Notes: a model not told the origin generated them from the sequence alone. A DNA stretch of 64,000 bases from Peteryoungia wuzhouensis (GCF_003205195.1 NZ_QJRY01000004.1:310001-374000); one strand, 5' to 3'; shown: positions 1-9,114, numbered from the stretch's first letter. Numbers and translations are program-made.

Positions 1-805
1 CCAGGAAAATCGCGACGCGATGGTGCAGCTTGCGGGCTCCCTCCGGCGGGAGGAAGCGCAGGAAATCGACCTGTTCGCCGATTTGCGGCATCAGCGCCAG
101 GATGACTGCGGAGGCGGCGCCGAATTCCAGCAGGTCGAACGGTGCGGCGCCGCCCAGATGGGCGTTCGAATGGCCGATGCCGGCAAAGGCGCGCCAGAGG
201 TCGATCTTCTCCCAGTCGAGAAAGGCGATGAAGACGAAGGGCAGGATGTTGAGCACGATCCAGACCGGCTGGGTGAGCAGCTGGAATTTGGAGATCATGC
301 GGATGCCGTAGGTGACGAGCGGAAGAACGACGACGGCGGAGATGATATAGCCGAGCCAAAGCGGTATGCCGAAGGCAAGCTCCAGCGCCTTGGTCATGAT
401 CGACGCCTCGATGGCGAAGAGCATGAAGGTGAAGCTTGCATAGATCAGCGAGGTGATGGTCGAGCCGATATAGCCGAAACCGGCGCCGCGCGTCAGGAGA
501 TCAATGTCGACGCCGTGGCGGATCGCGTAGCGGCTGATCGGCACTCCGACCAGAAGCATGAGGATCGCAGCCACCACGATGGCGAAGAAGGCATTGGTGG
601 TGCCGTAAGCCAGCGTGATCGTGCCGCCGATCGCTTCCAGTGCCAGGAAGGAGATCGCGCCGATCGCCGTCTGGGAAATACGGCTCGATGAGAATTTTCG
701 GGCGCTCTTGGCGGTGAAGCGGAGCGCATAGTCTTCCAGCGTCTGGTTGGCGACCCAACGATTGTATTCGCGGCGGACAGGAATGATGCGTTGGCGTGCC
801 GGCAT
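1..805 (-). CDS. NCS1 permease-like membrane domain, N-terminal part (probable sensor of a hybrid kinase); runs off the window
   Basis: The frame stays open from an ATG at 805 to the window edge, giving about 268 residues with no stop. The N-terminus carries LEDYALRFT, then several hydrophobic segments (for example SFLALEAIGGTITLAYG), resembling purine/cytosine permeases of the NCS1 family. From memory of the family, proteins beginning RREYNRWVANQTLEDYALRF continue into a histidine kinase and receiver domain, so this may be a sensor rather than a carrier. The kinase part is outside the window, so that is inference. It lies 4 kb from the urt operon, on the opposite strand. An in-frame TAG just upstream supports the start. 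Confidence 0.7.
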   Translation of the reverse strand, partial: MPARQRIIPVRREYNRWVANQTLEDYALRFTAKSARKFSSSRISQTAIGAISFLALEAIGGTITLAYGTTNAFFAIVVAAILMLLVGVPISRYAIRHGVDIDLLTRGAGFGYIGSTITSLIYASFTFMLFAIEASIMTKALELAFGIPLWLGYIISAVVVLPLVTYGIRMISKFQLLTQPVWIVLNILPFVFIAFLDWEKIDLWRAFAGIGHSNAHLGGAAPFDLLEFGAASAVILALMPQIGEQVDFLRFLPPEGARKLHHRVAIFL

Positions 806-907
806 GCCTAATTTCTAGCGCTTGCTTGGAGGTGATGTAGCTTTAGGCATTTTCACGGGATTGCGCAGAATAGCAAGGGCACTGAAGGAATGGCGAGCGC
901 CAGGGCT

Positions 908-1366
908 TTATGGCTTTATCAGCCCGCCATGGTAATCCAGCTGGTAGGCAAGTCGCCCGTCCACAAGGATGCGCTCGACGCCCTGAAAACCTGCGAGGCT
1001 GCCGACGGATTCGTCGACGTACTCGCCCAGCGGATGCTGAAAGCTGAACCCGCCGAGAAAGCGGTTCTCCAGGTAGAGAGCGCTGAGCGCTCTCTGGATG
1101 ACGGTGCCGGCCCGCTCCCCGTCGATCCGTTCCGGATCAAGAATGCGCCCATAATAGTTCATGGCCCAGATCGGTTCGCCGTTCTTCCAGACCACCTCCT
1201 GGCCGATAAAGTCCGTGCCGCCGTAGTAGCCGTCGAGATAGCGGAAGGGGCCGCGCGCATAAGTCAGTTCATGCGCCGCCATGCGGGAAGAGATTGGTTC
1301 CTTCGCCTTGCCGCCCATGTAGCTTGCCGCCTTTGCTTCGACGATGAATTGTTCAAGTGCACGCAT
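908..1366 (-). CDS. DUF5680 domain protein
   Basis: A 152-residue soluble protein. The start ATG at 1366 is preceded by a good GGGAG ribosome site; a longer frame to 1474 lacks one. The sequence FIVEAKAASYMGG near the N-terminus, then YLDGYYGGTDFIGQEVVW and PIWAMNYYGR, match what I recall of the DUF5680 family. That domain occurs alone or fused to XRE-type regulators and has no known activity. There is no signal peptide or membrane segment. It is about 110 bp downstream of the phytochrome gene on the same strand, so co-transcription is possible but unproven. Function unknown. Confidence 0.75.
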   Translation of the reverse strand: MRALEQFIVEAKAASYMGGKAKEPISSRMAAHELTYARGPFRYLDGYYGGTDFIGQEVVWKNGEPIWAMNYYGRILDPERIDGERAGTVIQRALSALYLENRFLGGFSFQHPLGEYVDESVGSLAGFQGVERILVDGRLAYQLDYHGGLIKP

Positions 1367-1474
1367 TCTCGTCTCCCTTTTGGAACATAAAGAGAACGTA
1401 CGATGCGTGAAAACGCCGTGCAACCCTGTTTTTACAGGGGGGTGCAGCAGAAACGACTGTCGGTCAGGGGGCAA

Positions 1475-4018
1475 TCACCTGCCTTGGAGGCGGTCGGACA
1501 AAGCCTTCAACAGGGCCACGGAATCATAGGGCTTTCTGACCACCGGTACGTCGGCAAAGCCTTCCGGAACGATCGAGCGGTCGTCATATCCCGTGGCGAA
1601 GACGAAGGGGATGCCAAGGCGCGCCAACTCCTCGGCAACGGGTACGGAGGTGTCGCGGCCGAGATTGATGTCGAGAATGGCAATGGCCGGACGGAAGGAT
1701 TTGAGCCTGTTCAAAGCGTCTGTGCTGGAGCTTGCCGTCACGACGTTTTCGATCCCGGCGTCCGCCAGCATCATTTCGGCGTCCATGGCGATCAGCACCT
1801 GGTCTTCGACCAGAAGCACGGGAACGCCTGCCTGAAGCGGCTGGCTTTGCCCTGTCGGCTGGGCGTCTTCCACGGGCGGCAGCTCCTCGGCGATCGCAGG
1901 GGTCTCCCAATTGAGGAAACGGCCGGGAATGCAGAATTCCGCGGCCAGACCCTCCGGTTTATAGTCGAGATGGCTAGTGCCGCCTAGATCGTAGGGGATG
2001 CTGCGCTCGATGAGCGCAGTGCCGAAGCCTTTGCGACCAATCGGGCCGATGGCTGGACCGCCGCTCTCGTTCCACCGGATCAGACAGTCGTCGTCCGCTG
2101 TCCGCTGCCATTCCACGGTCAGTGCGCCGCCGGGACGCGACAGCGCGCCATACTTGGCGGCATTGGTGCAGAGCTCGTGGATGACGAGGGCTGCCACCGC
2201 ATGGGCGCGTGCGTCGAGCGTGACGGTGCCGCCGGTCAGTGTCAGCGTGTTGAGCCCCGCGCGATAGGGCAGGAGCTCTGCCTGCAGCAGGTCCGACAGA
2301 GAGCCGCCGCCGCCGCCGCGCGTCAGTTGATCATGGGCGTGGGAGAGGGCGTGAATGCGGCCGCGCAGAGAGCCGATGTAATGTTCGATCGGCACTTCTT
2401 CCTGGCCGGGGGCCGCCACCAGCGACTTGATCACCGCAAGGATGTTCTTGACGCGATGGTTCAGTTCCTCGTTCAGCATGCGCTGGCGGATGTCGGCCTT
2501 GCTGCGCTCTTCCTGCATCAGCTCGTTGTGGCGCAATACGATCTCGACCGTCGCCGAGCGGATCGCTTCGGCGATTTCGAAATCGGCCTCGCGCCATCCC
2601 TCGGCCTGATGGCGCACGGTTTCCTTCCAGATGGCGAAGCTCTTGCGCGGCGTCAGCCGGTCACCGAGCGGCCCCACCTCGTAGGTCTTTTCCGGATTGC
2701 CGGCCCAGTTCAGGGTCTGCAGGCGCTCCTTGCGGAAGAAGAACAGGTAGTCGCGGGGGATCTGTGACAGGGGAACGGAGAGCACGCCTGAGACGACCTC
2801 CGGGTAATCCGCCGCGGGGAAATCGGTGGAGAGGGATTTTGTCCCCCAGATCCGCCCTTCCGAGTTCCTGCTGACGAAAGCGGCCAAGGCCTCTTCCTCG
2901 CCTTCCGGCGGCACGGTGCCGATGGCTGTCCAGCGGTCCTTCATCCAAAGACCGACACCATCGCAGGCGAGCAGCTTCTGAAACTCCGGCAGGGCGCTTG
3001 CCAGGATCTGGTCGACATCCGTCTGATGCGATGCCGACTGGAGGAAGCGGTCGAGCGCCCGACGGGCTTCGGTGGTAATGTCGAGCTTGCGCTTCTGGCG
3101 AAGCGACAGGAGATGCAGCGAAAAGAATTCGCCGAACATTTCCGCAGCGATCCGCTCCGACATGGTGAGTGTCTTCGGTGCGTAGTGATGGCAGGCGATC
3201 AGGCCCCAAAGCTTGTCGTCGACGATGATCGAGATCGACATGGAGGCCGCCACGCCCATGTTGCGCAAGTATTCGCAATGGATCGGTGAGACGCTGCGCA
3301 AATGAGCAAAGGAGAGATCCAGCGGCTGCCTTGCCTCGTCGTCTTGCGGCAGCAGGGGAACGCGGGTGCCGCTGGCGTCGGAGATGACCCGGATCGGGTT
3401 CTGCATATAGAGAATGCGGGCCTGGCGGGGAATGTCGCTCGCGGGAAAATACTGGCCGAGAAAGCTTTCAAGATCTGCCCGCTTGGCCTCGCTCGCGACC
3501 TTGCCGGACCCGTCGTCCTCGAAGCGGTAGATCATCACCCTGTCATAACCCAGCACCGTGCGAACCAGTTTGGCGGAGGACGAAATCAGAAGGTCGATGT
3601 CGGCGATGTCCTTCACCCGGCCGATCATTTCGCGCGCCAGCTGGAGCGGCTGGGTGCGGCGCAGAGAAGGCTCGAATTCGAGGATCGCGCCGTCCTGCTG
3701 GCGGTGAACGGCGATGTCGAAGTGATCGCCGTTGGGAAGACGCAGATGTGCAATGACGGCGGGGCGGCTCGCATCCGGTGCCTGGGCGATGGCGTTGCGC
3801 AGATCGTGGGTCGCGTCTTCGCCCAGCAGATCGGCGACTTGGCGTCCCTTCAGCTCACCTTCGGTGCGCAGCATGCTCGTGGCGTTGGCGGAATAACGGC
3901 GGATGACGGTAACGCCTGGGTCACAAGCGAGAAGACATCCATGAGGCTGGATGCTGCCGGGTATGTGGATCGGTTCACGGTCGCAATTGGACAAGTCGAC
4001 GGTGGAGGCGGTGAGCAT
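1475..4018 (-). CDS. bphP: Bacteriophytochrome with HWE-type kinase and fused receiver domain
   Basis: A red/far-red photoreceptor kinase of 847 residues that binds biliverdin. Order: PAS (about 8-115) with the chromophore-attaching Cys12 and PIHIPGSIQPHG; GAF (about 135-300) with PASDIP at 192-197; PHY (about 310-500) with the tongue motif PRKSF at 457-461; HWE/HisKA_2 kinase with phospho-acceptor His521 in NHRVKN and WNES near 650; C-terminal receiver (about 733-845) with Asp783 in LDINLG. The fused receiver and HWE kinase resemble Agrobacterium Agp2, a bathy-type phytochrome, so a Pfr ground state is possible (inference). The heme oxygenase gene ends 44 nt inside it, so the two are translationally coupled. 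Confidence 0.95.
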   Translation of the reverse strand: MLTASTVDLSNCDREPIHIPGSIQPHGCLLACDPGVTVIRRYSANATSMLRTEGELKGRQVADLLGEDATHDLRNAIAQAPDASRPAVIAHLRLPNGDHFDIAVHRQQDGAILEFEPSLRRTQPLQLAREMIGRVKDIADIDLLISSSAKLVRTVLGYDRVMIYRFEDDGSGKVASEAKRADLESFLGQYFPASDIPRQARILYMQNPIRVISDASGTRVPLLPQDDEARQPLDLSFAHLRSVSPIHCEYLRNMGVAASMSISIIVDDKLWGLIACHHYAPKTLTMSERIAAEMFGEFFSLHLLSLRQKRKLDITTEARRALDRFLQSASHQTDVDQILASALPEFQKLLACDGVGLWMKDRWTAIGTVPPEGEEEALAAFVSRNSEGRIWGTKSLSTDFPAADYPEVVSGVLSVPLSQIPRDYLFFFRKERLQTLNWAGNPEKTYEVGPLGDRLTPRKSFAIWKETVRHQAEGWREADFEIAEAIRSATVEIVLRHNELMQEERSKADIRQRMLNEELNHRVKNILAVIKSLVAAPGQEEVPIEHYIGSLRGRIHALSHAHDQLTRGGGGGSLSDLLQAELLPYRAGLNTLTLTGGTVTLDARAHAVAALVIHELCTNAAKYGALSRPGGALTVEWQRTADDDCLIRWNESGGPAIGPIGRKGFGTALIERSIPYDLGGTSHLDYKPEGLAAEFCIPGRFLNWETPAIAEELPPVEDAQPTGQSQPLQAGVPVLLVEDQVLIAMDAEMMLADAGIENVVTASSSTDALNRLKSFRPAIAILDINLGRDTSVPVAEELARLGIPFVFATGYDDRSIVPEGFADVPVVRKPYDSVALLKALSDRLQGR

Positions 4019-4562
4019 TCATGGCACTTTCGAAGGCGTTGCGGGCATAGTCGAAGGCGGTGTCGGCCCAAGTGGAAGCGGCCCGTTCGTCGTACACACA
4101 CACGTTCTCCATACGCGCCGAGAACGCGCGCCAGCTCGAAAAGTTCCGTGCCTGCGCAAAAAGATGACGGGCTCCCCTTTGCTCGGTAAAGCCGATGGCT
4201 TCCGCCCGCTTGGCAAGAAGGCGGGCGCCGAGCGCCGAGCCTTCCAGCACATAGAGAAGTCCGATCAGGCCGTCGCCATCCGGCAGCTCCAGCGGCGGCA
4301 GGTCCGTGGGGAGGGGGATGTCGAGATCCTGCAGGTCGGCGAGAAGGTCTTCGCCATAGAGGCCCGGTTGCCAATCCCCGAAGCCGGGCGGCAGGGGCTG
4401 CGTTGCAAGCCACGCCTCCACTGGCAGACGGAAGCGTGCCATGCCATCGAGATAGCGGGCATAGGAGGCCGGCGTGTCGAAACTGCCGATCATCGTATCG
4501 AGCGCGTGATGTGCCTCGGCGGTGCTTGTTTTCAAACCCAACCGCCTGGGGGAGAGATCCAT
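3975..4562 (-). CDS. bphO: Biliverdin-producing heme oxygenase
   Basis: A 195-residue heme oxygenase that cleaves heme to biliverdin, the phytochrome chromophore. The proximal-ligand region TAEAHHALD lies about 15 residues from the start and the distal-helix segment LLYVLEGSALGARLL follows mid-protein, as in BphO proteins. The ATG at 4562 is preceded by a GGAGAG ribosome site; the frame extends further upstream without a better start. The 3' end overlaps bphP by 44 nt, making a bphO-bphP operon that supplies apoprotein and chromophore together. It is divergent from urtA, sharing a 246-bp intergenic region. Confidence 0.92.
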   Translation of the reverse strand: MDLSPRRLGLKTSTAEAHHALDTMIGSFDTPASYARYLDGMARFRLPVEAWLATQPLPPGFGDWQPGLYGEDLLADLQDLDIPLPTDLPPLELPDGDGLIGLLYVLEGSALGARLLAKRAEAIGFTEQRGARHLFAQARNFSSWRAFSARMENVCVYDERAASTWADTAFDYARNAFESAMNAHRLHRRLVQLRP

Positions 4563-4698
4563 GGTTCGTCTTTCGCTGTTCAATTCTATCCTAATGGTAT
4601 GCCATGACGAATGACAAGCTGTGCGCCGATGGGCCTCCACATATCTAAACGGAGGAGCGATCCACCCGAAGGCCTCTTCCCCCTTTACCCCCCTGACC

Positions 4699-4714
4699 TA
4701 CGTCAAACGACGTA
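4699..4714. promoter_or_regulatory. Palindrome upstream of urtA (TACGTC-AAAC-GACGTA)
   Basis: A perfect inverted repeat with 6-bp arms and a 4-bp spacer, 95 bp before the urtA start and 137 bp from bphO in the divergent intergenic region. It looks like the site of a dimeric activator. The protein that binds it is not known from sequence. Confidence 0.45.
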
Positions 4715-4755
4715 TACGGTTTTGCGGCGCAGCATCCGATAGTCCCCTCCAGCAA

Positions 4756-4775
4756 CGGTTAAATTTCATTAACCG
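4756..4775. promoter_or_regulatory. 20-bp palindrome in the urtA leader (CGGTTAA-N6-TTAACCG)
   Basis: A perfect inverted repeat with 7-bp arms and a 6-bp spacer, ending 33 bp before the urtA ATG. It could be an operator overlapping the promoter or an mRNA hairpin in the leader. It is not a canonical CtrA box, because the TTAA spacing is 6 and not 7. Confidence 0.45.
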
Positions 4776-4808
4776 ACCGGTTGCGACCAAGAAGAGGGGA
4801 TCACAACA

Positions 4809-6098
4809 ATGTCCATGAAGATGAAACTGACAGGCGCGCTTCTCGGCGCCATGCTGTCGACGACCGCCTTTAACGGCGCGTTCGCCGCAGACGACACCAT
4901 CAAGATCGGCGTTCTCCATTCGCTGTCGGGCACGATGGCGATCTCGGAAACGACGCTGAAAGACGCCATGCTGATGCTCATCGACGAGCAGAACAAGAAG
5001 GGTGGCGTTCTCGGCAAGAAGCTCGAAGCCGTCGTGGTCGACCCGGCCTCCGACTGGCCGTTGTTTGCCGAAAAGGCCCGCGAGCTGATTTCCAAGGACA
5101 AGGTCGCTGCCGTTTTCGGTTGCTGGACCTCGTCGTCGCGCAAGTCCGTCCTGCCTGTTTTCGAAGAGCTCAATTCCATCCTCTTCTACCCGGTGCAGTA
5201 CGAGGGGGAAGAATCCTCGCGCAACATTTTCTACACGGGGGCGGCTCCGAACCAGCAGGCGATCCCGGCCGTCGATTACCTGGCTGAAAACGAAGGCGTT
5301 GAGCGCTGGGTTCTCGCCGGCACCGACTACGTCTATCCGCAGACGACCAACAAGATCCTCAAAGCCTATCTGATGTCCAAGGGCGTTGCCGAAGAAGACA
5401 TCATGATCAACTACACGCCGTTCGGTCATTCCGACTGGCAGACCATCGTTTCCGACATCAAGAAGTTCGGCTCGGCCGGCAAGAAGACCGCCGTTGTCTC
5501 GACCATCAATGGTGACGCGAACGTTCCGTTCTACAAGGAACTGGGCAACCAGGGCATCAAGGCCGAAGACATCCCGGTCGTCGCCTTCTCCGTCGGCGAA
5601 GAAGAGCTCGCCGGCCTCGACACGACCCCGCTGGTCGGTCACCTCGCCGCCTGGAACTACTTCCAGTCCGTCGATGCGCCCGTCAATGCCGAGTTCATCA
5701 AGACCTGGCATGCCTTCACCAAGAACGACAAGCGCGTGACCAACGACCCGATGGAAGCTGCCTATATCGGCTTCAACGCCTGGGTTAAGGCCGTCGAGGC
5801 TGCCGGCACCACCGACACCGACGCCGTTCTCGACTCGATCATCGGCGTTGCCGTTCCGAACCTCTCGGGTGGCTATTCGACCGTCATGCCGAACCACCAC
5901 ATCACCAAGCCGGTCCTGATCGGCGAGATCCAGGCCGACGGCCAGTTCGAAATCGTCCAGCAGACCCCTGCCGTTGTCGGCGACGAATGGTCGGATTATC
6001 TGCCAGATTCCAAGGACCTGATCTCCGATTGGCGCAAGCCGATGGAATGCGGCAACTTCAACGTTGCCACCGGCAAGTGCGGCGGCAAGGGCAGCTGA
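4809..6098 (+). CDS. urtA: Urea ABC transporter, periplasmic substrate-binding protein
   Basis: A 429-residue high-affinity urea-binding protein that delivers urea to UrtBC. The first 27 residues are a signal peptide (hydrophobic core, cleavage near AFA-ADD). Then comes the Leu/Ile/Val-binding-protein fold start IKIGVLHSLSGTMA, and further on GCWTSSSRKSVLPVFEE and YPVQYEGEESSRNIFYTGA, which are typical of UrtA. AAGAGGGGA 8-10 nt before the ATG is the ribosome site. It is first of five urt genes and is separated from urtB by a palindromic element, which may let the binding protein be made in excess. Confidence 0.97.
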   Translation: MSMKMKLTGALLGAMLSTTAFNGAFAADDTIKIGVLHSLSGTMAISETTLKDAMLMLIDEQNKKGGVLGKKLEAVVVDPASDWPLFAEKARELISKDKVAAVFGCWTSSSRKSVLPVFEELNSILFYPVQYEGEESSRNIFYTGAAPNQQAIPAVDYLAENEGVERWVLAGTDYVYPQTTNKILKAYLMSKGVAEEDIMINYTPFGHSDWQTIVSDIKKFGSAGKKTAVVSTINGDANVPFYKELGNQGIKAEDIPVVAFSVGEEELAGLDTTPLVGHLAAWNYFQSVDAPVNAEFIKTWHAFTKNDKRVTNDPMEAAYIGFNAWVKAVEAAGTTDTDAVLDSIIGVAVPNLSGGYSTVMPNHHITKPVLIGEIQADGQFEIVQQTPAVVGDEWSDYLPDSKDLISDWRKPMECGNFNVATGKCGGKGS

Positions 6099-6108
6099 TC
6101 GGCTTTCC

Positions 6109-6300
6109 TCCAACTCCCCCTTGAGGGGGAGGTCATCGCGTAAGCGATGGGTGGGGGTGATCTCGTGCACGATGTCACCCCACCCCGAACCTTCGGTTCG
6201 ACCCTCCCCCTCAAGGGGAGGGTGTTCGCGGAACGCCCACAACGGAACACTTCTTCTCCCCGTTCACGGGGAGAAGGTGCCGGCAGGCGGATGAGGGGCT
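6109..6300. repeat. RIME-like palindromic intergenic element between urtA and urtB
   Basis: Most of the 241-bp gap is nested inverted repeats: CTCCCCCTTGAGGGGGAG (6114-6131), GGGGTGA pairing with TCACCCC, GAACCTTCGGTTC, CCCTCCCC-TCA-AGGGGAGGG, and TTCTCCCC-GTTCAC-GGGGAGAA followed by GGTGCCGGCAGGCGGATGAG. This composition is typical of the mosaic palindromic elements scattered in Rhizobiaceae intergenic regions. In the transcript it would fold strongly and could lower downstream urtB expression or stabilise urtA mRNA. Confidence 0.8.
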
Positions 6301-6339
6301 GTCCAGGCTCCGCCGCCCCGCCAACCGGGGGACAACAGA

Positions 6340-7944
6340 ATGCTGATCCGTTTTTTCACACTCGCCTTCCTATTCCTTTCCTTCGCCGCGCCATCCTTCG
6401 CGCAGAGCGATCCGCGCGATCTCCTGAACGCGCTCGGAAAGGCTAATTTCAAACAGGCCGAAGAACTGCTCGGGCAGATCGCGGCGACTGCGGACGCCCG
6501 CGTCGTACCGGCGCTCGAAGCCTTTGCTGAGGGTGACCTTTATGTCCGCAAGTCGGACAATCAGGTCTTCATCACCAAACCTGCCGGCAGCAATCTCGCC
6601 GCGATCGATCCGCTTACGGGCGAGACGGTTGGGGAGGAGCCGAAGGGCGCCTTCACCAAGATCAAGGTCAACAACACGCTGCGCCGGGCGATCCGTTCGG
6701 CGCTGGGCGGGTTGACGCTGCTCAGCCCCGATCGCAGCGTGCGACTGGCCGCCGCCCAGGCGGTTCTGCAGTCGCCGAGTGCGGAAAACCTGGCCTTGAT
6801 CGAAACCGCCCTGGCTTCCGAGGCGGACGCCGAAGTCAAGGCGCGCATGGAAGAGGCGCGGGCCGTCTCCGTGCTCGCCTCCGACCGCTCGGCCGATGAC
6901 AAGCGCGCCGCCATCGCCACCGTTGCCTCCCTTGGTGGACGCGAGGCGGTCGGTATCCTGATGTCGGTCTCCGGCACCATCGACGAAAGCCTGAAACCCG
7001 ATCTCGACAAGGCGATCGCCAAGATCGAGAGCGGCCTCATGTTCTGGGATATGGGGCAGAACGTCTGGTACGGCATTTCCCTCGGCTCAGTGCTGCTGCT
7101 TGCGGCCATCGGCCTTGCCATCACCTTCGGCGTGATGGGCATCATCAACATGGCGCATGGCGAGATGGTGATGATCGGGGCCTATTCCACCTTCGTGGTG
7201 CAGCAGGTGATCCGCACCAACTACCCCGAGCTGTTCGACTGGTCGCTGGCGATTGCGCTGCCGGTCGCCTTCCTAGTCACCGCCGCCGTTGGACTCGTCA
7301 TCGAGCGCGGCGTGATCCGATTCCTTTATGGCCGGCCGCTCGAAACGCTGCTCGCCACCTGGGGCATTTCGCTGATCCTGCAGCAGACGATCCGGACGAT
7401 CTTCGGCCCGACCAACCAGGAGGTCGGCAATCCCTCCTGGATGTCCGGCTCGTTTGCGCTGGGTGGTCTCACCATCACCTGGAACCGCATGTGGATCGTG
7501 CTCTTCTCGCTCACCATCTTCTTTGCGCTGCTGACACTGATGAAGCGTTCCGCCTTCGGGTTGCAGATGCGCGCCGTGACGCAGAACCGGCGGATGGCCT
7601 CGTCCATGGGCATTCGCACGCCCTGGGTCGATGCCTTCACCTTCGCGCTCGGCTCGGGCATTGCCGGGATCGCCGGTGTGGCGCTCAGCCAGATCGACAA
7701 CGTCTCGCCGAACCTCGGGCAGTCCTACATCATCGACAGTTTCATGGTCGTGGTCTTCGGCGGTGTCGGCAATCTCTGGGGCACGTTTGTCGGGGCCTTG
7801 TCGCTCGGCATCCTCAACAAGTTCCTCGAACCCTCGGTCGGGGCGGTGCTTGGCAAGATCCTGGTTCTCGTCCTGATCATCCTCTTCATTCAGAAACGAC
7901 CGCGCGGGCTCTTCGCGCTCAAGGGAAGGGCGGTGGAAGCATGA
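6340..7944 (+). CDS. urtB: Urea ABC transporter, permease subunit UrtB
   Basis: A 534-residue inner-membrane permease. It has a signal-like N-terminus (FLFLSFAAPSFA), a periplasmic helical N-domain of about 220 residues, and then a LivH-type permease domain (about 235-530). The permease domain starts with NVWYGISLGSVLLLAAIGLAITFGV-type transmembrane helices and NMAHGEMVMIGAY. The N-terminal extension is normal for UrtB and distinguishes it from LivH. It overlaps urtC by four bases (ATGA at 7941-7944), so translation is coupled. It pairs with UrtC to form the urea channel. Confidence 0.97.
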   Translation: MLIRFFTLAFLFLSFAAPSFAQSDPRDLLNALGKANFKQAEELLGQIAATADARVVPALEAFAEGDLYVRKSDNQVFITKPAGSNLAAIDPLTGETVGEEPKGAFTKIKVNNTLRRAIRSALGGLTLLSPDRSVRLAAAQAVLQSPSAENLALIETALASEADAEVKARMEEARAVSVLASDRSADDKRAAIATVASLGGREAVGILMSVSGTIDESLKPDLDKAIAKIESGLMFWDMGQNVWYGISLGSVLLLAAIGLAITFGVMGIINMAHGEMVMIGAYSTFVVQQVIRTNYPELFDWSLAIALPVAFLVTAAVGLVIERGVIRFLYGRPLETLLATWGISLILQQTIRTIFGPTNQEVGNPSWMSGSFALGGLTITWNRMWIVLFSLTIFFALLTLMKRSAFGLQMRAVTQNRRMASSMGIRTPWVDAFTFALGSGIAGIAGVALSQIDNVSPNLGQSYIIDSFMVVVFGGVGNLWGTFVGALSLGILNKFLEPSVGAVLGKILVLVLIILFIQKRPRGLFALKGRAVEA

Positions 7945-9110
7945 TCAGCGGCTTCATCCTGCGCGCACTCGACGGCAAGATCGTCATCGCCATCGGCGTC
8001 CTCCTCGGCTTTGCCCTGCTGGTGCCGGCACTCAACCTGCTGACGCCGCCCGACAGCGCACTGCATGTTCCAACCTATGTGGTGTCGCTGCTCGGCAAAT
8101 ATCTCTGCTATGCGCTCCTGGCGCTCGCACTTGACCTCGTCTGGGGCTATTGCGGCATCCTCTCGCTCGGCCACGGCGCCTTCTTTGCGCTCGGCGGTTA
8201 TGCCATGGGCATGTATCTGATGCGCCAGATCGGCTCTCGTGGCGTCTATGGCGACCCGATTTTGCCCGACTTCATGGTCTTCCTGAACTGGAAGGAACTG
8301 CCCTGGTTCTGGCATGGGATGAATTATTTCCCGGTCGCCATGGCCATGGTTCTGCTCGTCCCCGGCCTGCTCGCCTTCGTCTTCGGCTGGTTTGCCTTCC
8401 GCTCCCGCGTCAACGGCGTCTATCTGTCGATCATTACCCAGGCGATGACCTATGCGCTGCTGCTCGCCTTCTTCCGCAACGATATGGGCTTTGGCGGCAA
8501 TAACGGCCTCACCGACTACAAGGAAATCCTCGGCTTCAACGTGCAGGCCGATGGCACACGGGCCGTACTCTTCGCATTGTCGGCGGTTTTCCTGGCGCTC
8601 TGTCTTCTGATTGCCTCGGCGATCACGCGCTCGAAGTTCGGCAAGGTTCTGGTCGGGGTGCGCGATGCGGAAAGCCGCGTGCGCTTCCTCGGCTACCGCG
8701 TCGAGAACATCAAGCTCTTCACTTTCGTCGTCTCGGCGATGATGGCGGGCATTGCCGGTGCGCTTTTCGTGCCGCAGGTTGGCATCATCAATCCCGGCGA
8801 ATTCGCGCCCGCCAATTCCATCGAAGTCGTCGTGTGGACGGCTGTCGGCGGGCGCGGCACGCTGATCGGGCCGATCATCGGCGCGATCCTCGTCAATGTC
8901 GGAAAAAGCTACTTTACCGGCGCCTTTCCCGATCTCTGGCTGTTTGCCCTCGGCGGCCTCTTCATCTTCGTCACGCTGTTCCTGCCCAAGGGCATTGTCG
9001 GCACCGTCCAGGCCACTCTCGCCAAGCGCAAGGATTATGCCCGCGAGGCGGACAAGGATGCGGCGAACAGCGACGTGAAACCCGAACCGGCCACGGTGGC
9101 TGCGGAGTGA
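7941..9110 (+). CDS. urtC: Urea ABC transporter, permease subunit UrtC
   Basis: A 389-residue LivM-type permease. The start is the ATG of the ATGA overlap with urtB; the same frame is open far upstream inside urtB, but that part is not UrtC-like. Multiple transmembrane helices are visible, with the family motif GYCGILSLGHGAFFALGGYAMGM cut by the usual long loop (residues about 70-120), and the EAA-like cytoplasmic segment GVRDAESRVRFLGY near 240. The charged C-terminal tail KRKDYAREADKD is cytoplasmic. It works with UrtB, UrtD and UrtE. Confidence 0.97.
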   Translation: MISGFILRALDGKIVIAIGVLLGFALLVPALNLLTPPDSALHVPTYVVSLLGKYLCYALLALALDLVWGYCGILSLGHGAFFALGGYAMGMYLMRQIGSRGVYGDPILPDFMVFLNWKELPWFWHGMNYFPVAMAMVLLVPGLLAFVFGWFAFRSRVNGVYLSIITQAMTYALLLAFFRNDMGFGGNNGLTDYKEILGFNVQADGTRAVLFALSAVFLALCLLIASAITRSKFGKVLVGVRDAESRVRFLGYRVENIKLFTFVVSAMMAGIAGALFVPQVGIINPGEFAPANSIEVVVWTAVGGRGTLIGPIIGAILVNVGKSYFTGAFPDLWLFALGGLFIFVTLFLPKGIVGTVQATLAKRKDYAREADKDAANSDVKPEPATVAAE

Positions 9111-9114
9111 TGTG

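Noticed and set aside
4715..4735. Possible sigma-54 promoter (GG-N10-GC) before urtA
   Set aside because: Spacing between GG and GC is nine, not ten, and flanking bases do not fit TGGCAC-N5-TTGC.
4698..6242. A 514-codon frame antisense to urtA
   Set aside because: Shadow frame; it runs through the promoter palindromes and the RIME-like repeat as well.
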